Below are positions 35,268 to 45,913 of a DNA stretch of 64,000 bases, piece by piece (position 1 is the first letter of the stretch; the number at the start of each line of letters is the position of its first letter). Both the position numbers and the translations under genes were made by a program. The notes under the pieces are model-generated. The model was not told the DNA's origin, ran no database searches, and was given only the letters and a program-made list of their open reading frames with translations. The DNA is from Buddleja alternifolia. Lineage: Eukaryota; Streptophyta; Magnoliopsida; Lamiales; Scrophulariaceae. Where the stretch lies: positions 23,890,195 to 23,954,194 of the forward strand of contig CM033394.1 of the NCBI GenBank assembly GCA_019426215.1. The letters are read 5' to 3'.

Positions 35268-38200
35268 ATGGCTGACCACTCCGAGGAATTAGACCAACTC
35301 CTTGACAGTAAGAACAACCCGAATTCACTTTTTATTTGGCGTCTGTCTCTATTGCACAAACCGAATTTCACATTTTTTGAACTACTTTCAGGCGCTTTGG
35401 ATGATTTCCAGAACCTTAATCTCACCTCTTCTGCTCAAAGGTAAATTTTAGCTCTCCGATTACTTTATGGATGTTTGTGAAGTAGTAGTAAAGCATTTGG
35501 TTCTGGCTTTGCACCATAATTTGGAGCTTTGATTGGTGAAATGTTTGCCTTTATTTACTTTGTACAGTTTTTTTTTTTTTCAATTTTACACATATATATT
35601 CTTTGGATTTTCCCTTTGGGTTGTAGAGGTGTGGATAACAGTGATATCTCTGGAGAGAGTAAACAGGAGAGTTTATCTACAGTGTCAACTGGAAATGTTC
35701 AAGGATTGGGGATGGGCTTGCCTGATTTGAAAAGTAAGAAAAAGGGTAAACAAAAGGTAACACCATCAAAGCAAGAATCGCATATTTCCGAGGCGCTTGA
35801 TAAGCTAAGAGAGGAAACTAGGGAGGCAGTTAAAGGGTTAGAATCAGTGAGTGGACCGAAACCACCAATGGGTGCAGATAATTTTGGTAGTGATGCAATG
35901 ATGGAGGATTGGGTCAAGCAGTTTGAGGAGCTTGCTGGCTCTCAGGTTTGCTCTATTCTTTTCATCTTATTTTGTTTTACTTTTTTACGAGTTTATCCTC
36001 TTTCATTTTTCTATATGTGATTTTGTAGGTTTAATTGGTTGAGTAATGGAATTGATTGTGTTTTATACCAACTATTGAGTTGAATGTAGTACTTTATGTT
36101 TGTTGAGGCATGAGGGATGGGGAACTGTTTGCCCCTTTTGGAGTTCCTTGTGTGCGTTATTTCCTGAAGAAGAGTTTGTGGGAGATATATTGTTCATTAG
36201 TGGTGGAGATGCTGCGGTTTCAAATCTGTCATTATCTTTTATGCAAAGTTCTAGGCAATTTCTGAAGAAGGATCATGGTTCCTAGACTTTTTTGTTCAAG
36301 CAATGATAATCTATCTAACCATACAATTTATCATTTCTGTGGAAAACATATTATTTCCAACCATACAAGTACAGAAGAGGTACAACATCCGCACCCAGAG
36401 TGACTGCGTGAAAGCTGGCTTGTCCAACCGCTCAACCTTTTGTTAGAATCCCTTATTAATATTATTTTGAGCACTCATGCCAAGTCAACACTGAGCTTTT
36501 GGTTCGTAGTAAAACTTTGGTCCAAAAAAGCTTTTGAAATCTAGTTTAAATAGATGATCATCTATTTCTAGAAGTACTGTGAAGCCATTTTCATTGTTAA
36601 AGTTCTAGTACACGCAAGTGTGATTCTTAATGATCTCATTCCATGCTCTTAAGGTGCCTTTATGTAGGTTCTATTGACACATGACAATAGTGGGCTTTGT
36701 TAGTGTATTTGAATTGTAAGTGTGTGTATGTTTAAGAGGTACAATTGATAAGTGTGTGGATGTCTGAAGAAGAGAACGTTTATTAGTTGCTTGAATATTA
36801 TGTGGAGTGAGTAGTGGGAAGAGTTTTGTTGGATGAAGAATAGAGTAGTTTGTAGATAGTTTGAACAGAGAGTAGTTAAGGATAGTTGGACGAACTTTTG
36901 ATTGATAGATTTCTTGTCATTCCATCACATTGTACATTGTCCTCATATTTATAGGTGTGCTCACCACCTTTCACAAGTAGATAGTTCTACTTTTATGCTA
37001 TTTAGATATTTCTACTTATATAGTTTTTTTTTTAAGAATATACTAGTATCATCATTCTTTTGATATAACTAGAGTAATATCTAGAGCATCTAATTCTAGA
37101 ACTAACTAGGAAACTTATTCTAGCAATTGCATTTTATTGTAACAGGATTCTAATCGTGTACAAGCAATAAACAGAATACTTAGGTATGAATTTTTTTTTT
37201 GTTAAAGGTTAGACGAGGAAGTCTAATCGTCGCGCCGGGTAGCGCAAAGAGAAGTCTTCCCCAGCCCAGCGTGGTGTCTCTAGTTGGATTCGAACCTTTG
37301 TTGCTTATGGGGGTCACAAGCCGCTTACCACTTGGCCGAACCACCTTGGGTAGATATGATTTCTTTAAGAGGTATATATGCAAGAAACTTGGTAAACATA
37401 TATCAGGGACCAACCTCTTTTTGCTGATTCAGAACCTTGTCAATTGGAAAATAACATAAACTTCCTCCTATTGAGCTAAATGTAATGCACACAGTTGTTT
37501 CTGTTGCATAATTCTAGAGATCTATATTTTTGTTGCCTGTTAAGGCTAAATGTGCTGTTTCTTGTTGTCCAATTAGGAGTTTAGATAACCTAGAATTATA
37601 AGAAGTAAACAAAATGTCAAACACAAGAGCTATATAGTAAGACATGAGATAACAGAAGGAATTCCTTTGTCCGACTCCCTTGCTCCGTTTACATCATTAT
37701 TACAAAAGGAAGCAATGAAATGCAATAGATAGAAGGTTAGGCTAAGTATTTAAGCAAACGTGGATCTGGTATCATTGTAACCCGCAGAGGTAACAAAGGT
37801 TTGAAACCTACTGGACACACCATGTTGGGGAAGGCTTCTCCTTTCGCAACCAGGCTCGAGGAATTAAACTTTCCGTCTGACTTTTAAGCCAAAAAAAGAA
37901 GGGAAAATTACACAGTCTCCCTCACTTATTGTAAATAACCAACCCAACCCATTATGTTAATTTTTTAGCGTATATATGACATTTGTTGCACTTTCTTGTG
38001 TAGTTAATGTAGAAAGACTCCAATGTATGCGAGCCGATAATACTGAGCTTGCCTAGCCATCGCATGCCCATTGGCATGGGTGCCATAGAGTACTTCGTGT
38101 ACTTCTTCAATTATCTTTCTTGCTTATTGCATCAACACATCTCAGCAGTACCATGGAATGCTTTCTTTTGAAAAGAACTTCATCGCTTAGAAAGAAGCCT

Positions 38201-41200
38201 ATGGCCAACCTCCTACTATGGATTGGTCAACTATTTCTCACTACTGGTCTCTTTGTATAACTACCTTGTGGGCTTAGGATTCCATGCTTCGCATTCCACA
38301 CATCAGTTTGTCAAAAGATTTTTACAATTAAACCCCACGTGTTTAACAATTTTTTACAATTTTACCCATGAAAACCTTACAAATGGAACCCTTGAGGGTG
38401 TGTTGGTAATTTAGTGGAAGTTTTGGTAATTACATTATAAGTGGGGGGTCTTTGTATAATTTTCCCAAAAAATATCATACCTAGGTAATTCGTTTGTTGC
38501 TCGTACACAAGTAAATGTCTGTGAAAATAAAGTGCACTTTCTAGAATAAGTTTTGTAGTTAGTCTAGAACTAGATGCTCTAGATATTTCTCTAGTTCAAT
38601 CTAGAGAATGGTGATACTAGTATATTCTTAGAAAAAATCTACATAAGTAGAAATATTTAGATAACATACAGGTAAACATATCTTGAGATTACAATCCTAT
38701 GAAAGGTGGTGAGCACACCTATAAATATGAGAAGGTTGTACTATGTGATGTAATAACAAGATGTCAAGAAATCTATCAATCAAAAGTTTTTTCAACTACT
38801 CTCTATTTACAAAATATTCTATTTTTCTTGCTATTAAACTCTTACCACTACTCACTTCACACAACTGATAAACCTTGTCTTCTTCACACATACACACTTA
38901 TCAATTCTCATGTTTGCCTTCGAACCTATTGAGCGTAACCTTGAGTTAGGCATTTAAATCACGGCTCAAAATAGATATTCATTGTTAAACTTGAATTCTT
39001 AAGCTATTATTTATGAACCATTTCCTTATTTGCCAATGTGGGAGGGCCTTAAATCACCCCCCTTCAGAACGTGATGTCCTCGTCGCGACTTGACTTAGTT
39101 CTGGATCCGTCATTAGTCGTCAAGACTCTAGGAGTGGCTCCCACAGGCTTAAAAGGTAACTCCCACACGCATAGCACTGTGCGCCGCAACCTCAGGATGT
39201 GACTCCTGCAACGTATAGCACTTAGCTTGTGATATTCCGGCTGGCGAACGAGTCTGGTACCATTTGTCATGCTCCGGGTCCGCGAGCCCATTTGACATGA
39301 TGTTTTTCTTTGAACCCTTTGAGCGTAACCTTGAGTCGCGTATTTAAACGACGACCCAAAGTGGATATTCATTGTTACACTTGAATTTTTAGGTTATTAT
39401 TTAGAAACCATTTCATTGTTTCCTTATTTGCCGATGTGGGAGAGCTTTACACTTCTTCTTAAAACACACACGCTTACTATTCAAATACACTACCAATGGT
39501 ATATCATCAGAGCAGCAAAAAGATTTCCAAGAACACATTCCAGAATTTCAAATACACTTAGCTCACCGACGCCTTGGGAAATTTAATGCCAAATTAGGTA
39601 CGAGTAGAACATTATCTCGTAACTTTCCTAGTATTTGTGGATTCTCTCACAATCACATGAATGTTATCCTTCACAATCTGGGGAGTATCAGCTCCAGTGA
39701 TATCCAGATATACAGACAACACAACAGAGGGAAAAACACACAAACTCTATTTTTTGTTTCTTAGGTATATTACATATTATTTTCTTCATCACCCTCATTT
39801 GTAGGCCTTTTTCCTTTAGTTGTTCATCGGACAGAATGGAAGTATCTTCAGGGATATCAAAATCTTTAGTTTTTGTATATCTTAAGGTTATGTTTTCATT
39901 CATCAAGTTTTTGAATCAATAAAGAATTGAGCTTAGGCATGGGGTAAGATTTATTCTTCTTAGAAATTCAAGTTATGAAAATTAGTTTCTATCAATTTGG
40001 TCTGACTTGCCGGATTGTTAGGCGCCACAATGGCTCGTTCTGCCTTCGACAAATCTCTTATGACGGCGTTGTATTCACGCTTGGAATTCACCCATATGGA
40101 TACCATCGATAACTGTCTTGCCGACATGTGGGCGGCAATCACCGCACTCAAAACCGCCGCCCCCAACATTCAGAGTGCCCCTACCGCAACTTTGTGTGCC
40201 ACCAATCGTCATATTCAAACCGTAGACACAGATTACCCCTGTCAAAACTACTCCTCCAACCACCACTCCTAACCTCCAACCAATAGAAACCAAACTGATG
40301 GCCATCAACCAAATTTCACAAATCACTCCACAACAAACACACCGCCGTCACACTCCCTACTTTTGATGTCCTTGACTCGTTGGGGTGGTTAAATCGGACT
40401 GAATTTTTCGGCATTCCTAAGATTGCGTTTCGCACCCACAACAGGCACTATACTTTCTTAGTCATACATTTCGGCTTGATGAATGCACTAGCGACGTTAC
40501 AAGCACCGATGAAATTTCTTGGGTTCAGCCTTAGGGACAAGGCTGCTTTCAAAGGGGGAGGAATTATTACGAAACAAGTAAAGCGGATTTTGAGAAGAAA
40601 CAAAAAGAAGCTGAATTAGTTAATTATATTTTATTATTTTATTTCCTAATTTGAGTCCTTATTTAATTAAGTTTCCTAGTTGATTTAGGTAACTAGTTAT
40701 TTACTCCTTGTTGGATTAGGAGTTTATAAATTTGTTTAATTAGGAGTCTAGTTATTTCTTTTCTTTTTTAGGAGTCTTTAGTTATATATATGTTAAGGGT
40801 TATGTTTTCATTCATTCAGTTTTTGTATCAATAAAGAATCGAATTTAGGCTTGTGACAAGATTTATTCTTGTTGGAATTTTGAGTTATTGAAATTAGTTT
40901 CTATCAGAAGGTCTAAAGAAAAAAGTATTGGTAAAGCTGATATGATGTGTGGTAAAGTTGTACATGAAGATTTTGGAAACAATTAATCAAATTTTTTTTG
41001 TAAAATAATCTAAATTCTTCAAGTAATTGTGTCGATGCAATGAAATTAAAATGGACAAGTATGATGATGTCGTAATGCCAGCTAGATTCATTGGGCATCT
41101 GTTACGAATCGGAATTCGGGGAATGATGTGACAGGTGAGGTGGCGAATGTGGCTATTGATGTGGCAAGGGGAGGAATCCGCGTGTATGATTGAAGGAAGA

Positions 41201-44200
41201 AGAAGGCGGGAGTTGCTGGTGCTGAGAAGAATTGAAGACTTATTTGTTTATTTCCTTATTTATATTATTTCCATGTTATGAGTATTTCCATTCAAGTAGG
41301 AGTCTTGTTTAGTAAGTATTATGTTAAGAAGTATAAATACGTTGTTTAAGGTCATGTTGAAAGGGGTTGAATATTTTGGTGGAGAATCGAGCTTGGTAGC
41401 TTGGCCAAGAACTGTTCTTGTGAGTATTGATTTATCGCATTAATCTTATTTTCTGAATTCTAGTGTTAACAATTTAGTCTGATCCTCACGCCAATGATGA
41501 ACACACGATCATCAACTGACACCTGCCTGGACAATTTGGAAGCGGCGCTTGGAACGATGTTGAAGGACCAGGCACTGATGAAGGGTCAGCTGATTGATTT
41601 AGAGGTGGTGAAGGGTCACATGGCGGAAGTTTTGGCAGCACTTGCAGGACTAACGGCGGCGGCGCCACATACGCCGTCGCAAAAAGTCCCGCCGACGTGA
41701 TCCAGTGTGCAAGAGGAGACTGTTCAGGCCGATAGTACGCCGACAGGTAAGGACACCACGGCGGCAAATTCGCCGTCACCAATTCTGTTGCCAACGTTTG
41801 AGAGTAGTGACCCGTTGGGTTGGCTTTGCTAGAGCCAATCAACAATTTGAAAATCATCGAACACCTGGGGAGTTGAAGGTTCAGTCGGCCATGGTAGCAA
41901 TGGAAGGAGATGCACTGTATTGGATTACGTGGGTACGTCAACGAAAACCTGAGATTTCGTGGAATGAATTTTTGAGGGCGTTGATGGTGAGATTTGATAC
42001 GGGTTACACAGGCAATCCGTATGAGCGCCTATCGGACGTGAGGCAAATGGGCCCGATGGATGACTTATTAGTTTGTTAGTTCAATTGACAAGCCAAGTGC
42101 CAGGGTTGAGTGACGAGCATTATCTGGGGCATTTTCTTTCGGGATTAGCTGATCATATTCGTTGCAAGATAAGCCTGCTTCGCTAGGGAGATTTGGAAAC
42201 AGCAATGGAGTTGGCTCGAGATATTGAGGTAGATTTGGTTTTTCAGTCGGGACGGCGTATGGCAATACAAGTGATGTCTGGACCCGTAAGGTTAACCAAT
42301 TTCAGCCGCCCCATGCTGCCAGCAACTATGGGCACTGCGTCGGCCTCCGGGAGCGTGGGTTCTCGAGGCCTTGAGGCAGAACCAAGCCACACAGTCTACG
42401 TGAACAGGGCAGTCGTCTGCACCGACCCCCTTTAGATGGATCACCCCTAACGAATTTGCGGATTTGAGGACTAAGGGCTTGTGTTTTAAGTGTAAGCAAC
42501 CGTATAACCCGTTGCATGAGTGCCCAATGAAACAGTTACGGGTCCTCTTAGCCGAGGAAAAATACACTTTTCCTCCATGAATTATAGGCTACACTTACCC
42601 TCCCGGTAAAATACACTTTTCCTCCATGAATTATAGGCCATGATCATGCATCATATGCCCCCTGAACTATCAAAGGCTACACTTACCCTCCTTAGAATTC
42701 ATATCCAGTTCAAAATAAAATGATATCCCATCTTACTATTGCATTGTTTTTTTCTTTTTCGATCTTCTTTCATGCCTCACCAACCCCAAACTTGTGCCAA
42801 GTGGCAACTCACCAGTCCACCACCATGCCAACCTCCCAGCCGCACCATCAACCTCGTAGACAGCCCACCCCACTCAATAGCTACCGCCACCACTTTGCAC
42901 ATCCCCAGCCCCCTCCCACAATATCCCACCCAGCCCACAATATCCCACCCAGCCCACAATCCCTCGTCCTACCCAACACCAGCCCCATCCCCTGCCCCCA
43001 TGATTCCCGACCAGCATCCCCAGTCCAACCCTGTTAGGTCACCCCGTGCCATCCATCCTTTCCTCCCACCCACTTAAAATCCTACCTCACCCTACTAACC
43101 CTGTCCACGGTTTTATTTCTAAGGAAAATTACACAACCCCTCACTTATTATGCAATTACTAAATGCCCTTTATTTTTTGAAAATTACATAAAGTTCTCCT
43201 CATGTCAAGGCATTTATTAAAATTACACTCCGTGTTTAAAATTCTTACAACTTTACCCTTGTAATTAGACCGGGAAAATTGCAATTTTCATCCTATAAGT
43301 TGCTCACATTTCAATTTTGGTCTCATTGGATTGAGATGTGCCACATTTAGTCCCATAAGTCAAATAAAATCTCAATGTTGGTTCCATTGGACAGGGGTGT
43401 CACATTTAGTCTCATAAGTCAAATAAAATCTCAATGTTGGTCTCATGGGCAAGTTGTCGTCTAAAATTAAATGGGTCTAAAATTAAGTTGGTTCCATTTC
43501 ACGTCTTGGACTGAAATGGAGCTGGAAAATTGGCTTACAAAAGATGAAAAATCAGATTGTTCATAGCACCAACATTGAGATCTTATTTGACTTATGGGAC
43601 TAAATGTGGCACCCCCTGTCCAATGGGACCAACATTGAGATTTTATTTGACTTATGGGACTAAATGTGGCACATTCCTATCCAATTGGACCAAAATCGAA
43701 AAGTGGGAAACTTACGGGACGAAAACTGCAATTTTCCCTAATTAGACCCCTTGAGGGGGTGTGTTGAAAATTTTCAAAAAAGTGGGGTTTTTTTGGTAAT
43801 TATACAATAAGTGATGGAGTATGTGTAATATCCCCTTTATTCTACCTAGCCAGCCACACAATGGGCCAGGCTACCTCGTGACCTAATTGGTATCATTTTA
43901 GTTAAAGAAGATGACGAGATATGAAGAAAGAGAAGAATGGTGAAGAAGTAGAACCCAATATAAAGGTAGGAAAAGAAAAATTATATTAAGAGTAATACTG
44001 GAAATTAATATTATATTGAAGGGTAAAAGCGTCGTATCAACTTATCAGGGTGCTAAGTGCTACATTTGTTAGTTTAGGGGGTTTTACGCAACATAGCTGT
44101 TCAAGTGGGTAAATGTATTTACACTTTTTGTTTGGGTGTGGGGGTGGGGGTGTGGATATTCCAAATTGAGATTCTTGCTTTTCTATTTATTACTCCACCT

Positions 44201-44686
44201 CAAACTAAATCACTTTTTTGGGCCTCATATTTGCAGGATATGGAGTCAATAGTGGAGACGATGATGCAACAGCTTCTGTCCAAGGAAATTCTTCATGAAC
44301 CTATGAGAGAAATTGGAGAACGTTATCCGATATGGTTGGAAGAAAATAAAGGGAAATTAGGAGCTGAAGAATACACACGTTATTCCCACCAGTATGAGCT
44401 TATAAAAGATCTAAACCATGTTTATGAAAATGAGCCGGATAACTTCAACAAGATTGTTGAGCTGATGCAGAAAATGCAAGAATGTGGACAACCACCTAAT
44501 GATATTGTGCAGGAGCTTGCTCCAGACTTTGATATATCGAGTCTCGGACAGTTGTGAGTTTGTCAGTGCAGTTTAAACATCTTCACTGTAAATTACTGTG
44601 AAAAATGTTCTAATGGATTATCTCTTTGTTGGTCTTGCAGGTCTCCAGAGATGTTGGAATCTCAACAGAATTGTTGTGTTATGTGA
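35268..44686 (+). CDS. PEX19: Peroxin-19, peroxisomal membrane protein chaperone/receptor (5 exons)
   Basis: Exons 35268-35307, 35392-35440, 35627-35945, 44237-44553 and 44641-44686, all with GT..AG borders and consistent phase, give 256 residues. Arabidopsis PEX19 proteins are ~250 residues. The N-terminus ([19 protein letters not shown]) is the acidic helix that binds PEX3. A Lys-rich linker (KSKKKGKQK) and the helix [19 protein letters not shown] follow. The C-terminal Pex19 domain spans exons 3-4 ([50 protein letters not shown]). The last four residues CCVM form a CaaX farnesylation box, as in known PEX19 proteins. The protein binds newly made peroxisomal membrane proteins in the cytosol and delivers them to PEX3. 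The start chosen is the only ATG giving this N-terminus. Intron 3 is 8291 bp and full of transposon remnants, yet both splice sites look intact. Confidence in the product is high; the exon borders are read by eye. Confidence 0.95.
36698..37144 (-). mobile_element. Solo copia-type LTR, 447 bp
   Basis: On the minus strand it runs from TGTTACAATAAAATGC to ATACACTAACA, with a TATA-like ACCTATAAATATGAGG inside. Flanks GGCTT (36693-36697) and GGATT (37145-37149) look like a TSD with one change. It is the inverted counterpart of the LTR at 38516-39495. Confidence 0.75.
37190..37350 (-). mobile_element. tRNA-derived SINE (minus strand)
   Basis: The minus strand reads GGCCAAGTGGTAAGCGG (A box) and AGGTTCGAATCC (B box) and ends in a T-run on the + strand (37191-37200). 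Flanks TAGGTATGA (37181) and TAGATATGA (37351) are an imperfect TSD. Several plant SINEs have this layout. Confidence 0.8.
37901..38466. mobile_element. Inverted-repeat MITE in the PEX19 intron
   Basis: Ends GGGAAAATTACACAGTC .. TTGTATAATTTTCCC, with extended complementarity CTCACTTATTGTAA / TTACATTATAAGTG. The flanks are A-rich and no certain TSD can be read. It is similar in style to the outer element at 43122-43829. Confidence 0.7.
38516..39510 (+). repeat. Copia LTR and PBS, interrupted by a TRIM-like element
   Basis: About 400 bp (38516-38910) is the reverse complement of the solo LTR at 36698-37144. The LTR resumes after 39451 and ends ATACACTACCA at 39495, followed by TGGTATATCATCAGAGC, a PBS with a short insertion. 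Downstream of the PBS only ~300 bp of possible leader is left. Confidence 0.7.
38911..39451 (-). mobile_element. TRIM-like mini retrotransposon
   Basis: 541 bp with ~146-151 bp direct terminal repeats (38911-39056 and 39301-39451) sharing TTGAGCGTAACCTTGAGT and TTTGCC.ATGTGGGAG. Each starts TG and ends CA. A C-run (CCCCCCTTC, 39057-39066) beside the left repeat would be a polypurine tract on the minus strand. The interior is only 244 bp and non-coding. I cannot see a certain TSD. Confidence 0.6.
39870..40906 (+). mobile_element. Internally deleted Ty3/gypsy element
   Basis: The left LTR end (about 39870-39994, ending TTTCTATCA) matches the end of the right LTR (40565-40906). The interior is just 570 bp. 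It has a gag start near 40030, a gag segment ([13 protein letters not shown], near 40377) fused directly to an RT motif ([18 protein letters not shown]), then the end of pol and a PPT (AAAGGGGGAGGA, 40550). Two large in-frame deletions must have occurred. No function remains. Confidence 0.75.
41100..41471 (+). repeat. Ty3/gypsy 5' LTR
   Basis: 372 bp, TGTTACGAATCGG .. GTGTTAACA, followed by ATTTAGTCTGATCC, which resembles the post-LTR sequence of the neighbour at 39995 (ATTTGGTCTGAC). The two therefore share a PBS type. Confidence 0.75.
41493..42567 (+). pseudogene. Ty3/gypsy gag remnant
   Basis: Frames joined by shifts give an N-terminal coiled region ([20 protein letters not shown]), then the retrotrans_gag core ([36 protein letters not shown]). 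A zinc knuckle ([17 protein letters not shown], near 42485) and LRVLLAEE follow. The frame changes near 41700 and 41820 and there is a stop near 42078. Protease and the rest of pol are absent; the element ends near 42567. Confidence 0.85.
42568..43121. other. Repeat-rich non-coding stretch
   Basis: ATACACTTTTCCTCCATGAA occurs twice (about 42562 and 42609), followed by a C-rich, Pro/His-coding low-complexity block (42770-43060) with tandem CCCACAATATCCCACCCAGC. No gene is recognised. Confidence 0.5.
43122..43829. mobile_element. Outer MITE carrying a nested MITE
   Basis: Ends GGAAAATTACACAACCCC .. GTGTAATATCCC with complementary inner arms (CTCACTTATTATGCAATTA / AATTATACAATAAGTG). The flanks TTTATTTCTA and TTTATTCTA are a near-match TSD. 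It is split by the 467-bp element at 43272. Confidence 0.75.
43272..43738. mobile_element. Nested MULE-like MITE, 10-bp TSD TAATTAGACC
   Basis: 467 bp with ends GGGAAAATTGCAATTTTC .. GAAAACTGCAATTTTCCC and long inverted arms (~190 bp; AATCTCAATGTTGG versus CCAACATTGAGAT). Perfect TSD TAATTAGACC at 43262-43271 and 43739-43748. Confidence 0.92.
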
Positions 44687-44788
44687 GAAGGAGATACAGT
44701 TGCCCATCCAAGTTTGTTTTATTTTGTTTTGATATTGTTCTCTTTATATTGAATCCAAGTTTGTTCAACATACATTTACATACCTTTT

Positions 44789-44794
44789 AATAAA
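44789..44794 (+). terminator. Poly(A) signal of PEX19
   Basis: AATAAA, 103 bp after the PEX19 stop codon, in a T-rich 3' UTR. The likely cleavage site is within the next ~30 bp. Confidence 0.6.
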
Positions 44795-44829
44795 AGCACA
44801 TCCTGGTTGTGTTCTGGGATGTCCAGAAA

Positions 44830-45368
44830 GAGTTCGTCTTTGGTACATATAGTGATATACATAGTTTGAAAATAATAGCTTTTAGTGAAAAAAAGGTTTT
44901 TGGAAAAGTTTATTCTCTGCTATTATTTTGTACTTTTTGCATATTGGTGATTATTATGATTTAGAAAATTTCCATTTGATACTGTTTTTACATCGGCATT
45001 TGGCATGTAAATGTGTTCTTGGGAACTTAGGTTGGTACTCTTAAGTGGGGTAATTCTTGATTCTAATAGTTTGAATGTGTATTATGTATCTATTTCTTTC
45101 AGTATGTGGGGACCTTACTATGTGAGAGAGATCGACACTAGGACCATTGAATTTTGTCTATCTAGTTGGAGATGTGAACAAGCATCTCGGTATTGTTAAG
45201 TATGATTGATACTTTATCGAACTTGAAAATTTTGTGTTGGTTTGATTATTGATTGAACAGATCACAATTGAGTCGAGTTGAAGTAATTTGATTGTTTCAA
45301 ATACTTAATTAGTTGTATGAGCTCGAGTTAAGTTGAATTTTATTAATTAGAAAATAGTGTTCACGATT
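44830..45368. other. Spacer between PEX19 and the pectinesterase
   Basis: AT-rich, with no gene or element recognised. Confidence 0.4.
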
Positions 45369-45602
45369 TATTTGTTATGTTAAATGAGTCAAACCTAAAC
45401 GAGATTTTGTTTTGAGTCATTTGTTTTATTTGTAAGTTCTAGTTATATTGCACGTAAGGGATAATTCAAATCGTAAAAATTTGTTATGTTAAATGAGTCA
45501 AACCTAAACGAGATTTTGGCAATCGATCTAGCTTTGAGTAATTTGTTTTATTTTGAAGGTCTAGTTATATTGCACGTAAGAGATAATTCAAATTGTAAAA
45601 CT
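45369..45602. repeat. Two-copy tandem duplication
   Basis: A ~110-120 bp unit occurs twice (45369-45479 and 45480-45602), sharing GTTATGTTAAATGAGTCAAA and CTAGTTATATTGCACGTAAG. The second copy has an extra segment (CAATCGATCTAGC). Confidence 0.85.
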
Positions 45603-45913
45603 GAAGGCTTCTCGAAGCTGTCGATATTTTATTTACATCGAGCAGATTGTTTGCGCATTAACCGAAAAAAGAAAAAGAAACAGTAAAATGAAAAAGACGA
45701 ATACCCAATAGTTAAATTATTGGAAAAGATTAATGAGATACAAAAAAGCATGTGTGAACCTCTAATCTAAGCTCATTACAATTTTGGAGGCCTAGTTGAA
45801 ATTGAATGAATAAATAATTGAATGAATTGTCAAAAAAAATAAAAAATTAAAAGAAGTGAATATATTATATTATTATATTAAAGGAATTAACAAAGAATTT
45901 GGAGTGCAAGGTT

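Larger units (their letters stand above)
35946..44236 (+). other. Giant transposon-filled intron 3 of PEX19
   Basis: Runs from GTTTGC at 35946 to TTTGCAG at 44236. It contains a solo LTR, a SINE, MITEs, a copia LTR with a TRIM-like insert, two gypsy remnants and nested MULE-MITEs, each listed separately. The stretches 35946-36697, 37351-37900, 39510-39869 and 43830-44236 show no gene or element I can name. Confidence 0.85.

Noticed and set aside
37641..37900. Segment with GGTATCATTGTAACC considered as a PBS
   Set aside because: No LTR end precedes it and the match to the tRNA-Met complement is poor.
41494..42435. Several open frames considered as host genes in the PEX19 intron
   Set aside because: They are fragments of gypsy gag with a zinc knuckle, preceded by an LTR and PBS.
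44105..44557. 150-residue open frame starting at 44105 considered as an independent gene
   Set aside because: Only the part from 44237 is conserved; it is exon 4 of PEX19 extended backward into the intron by chance.
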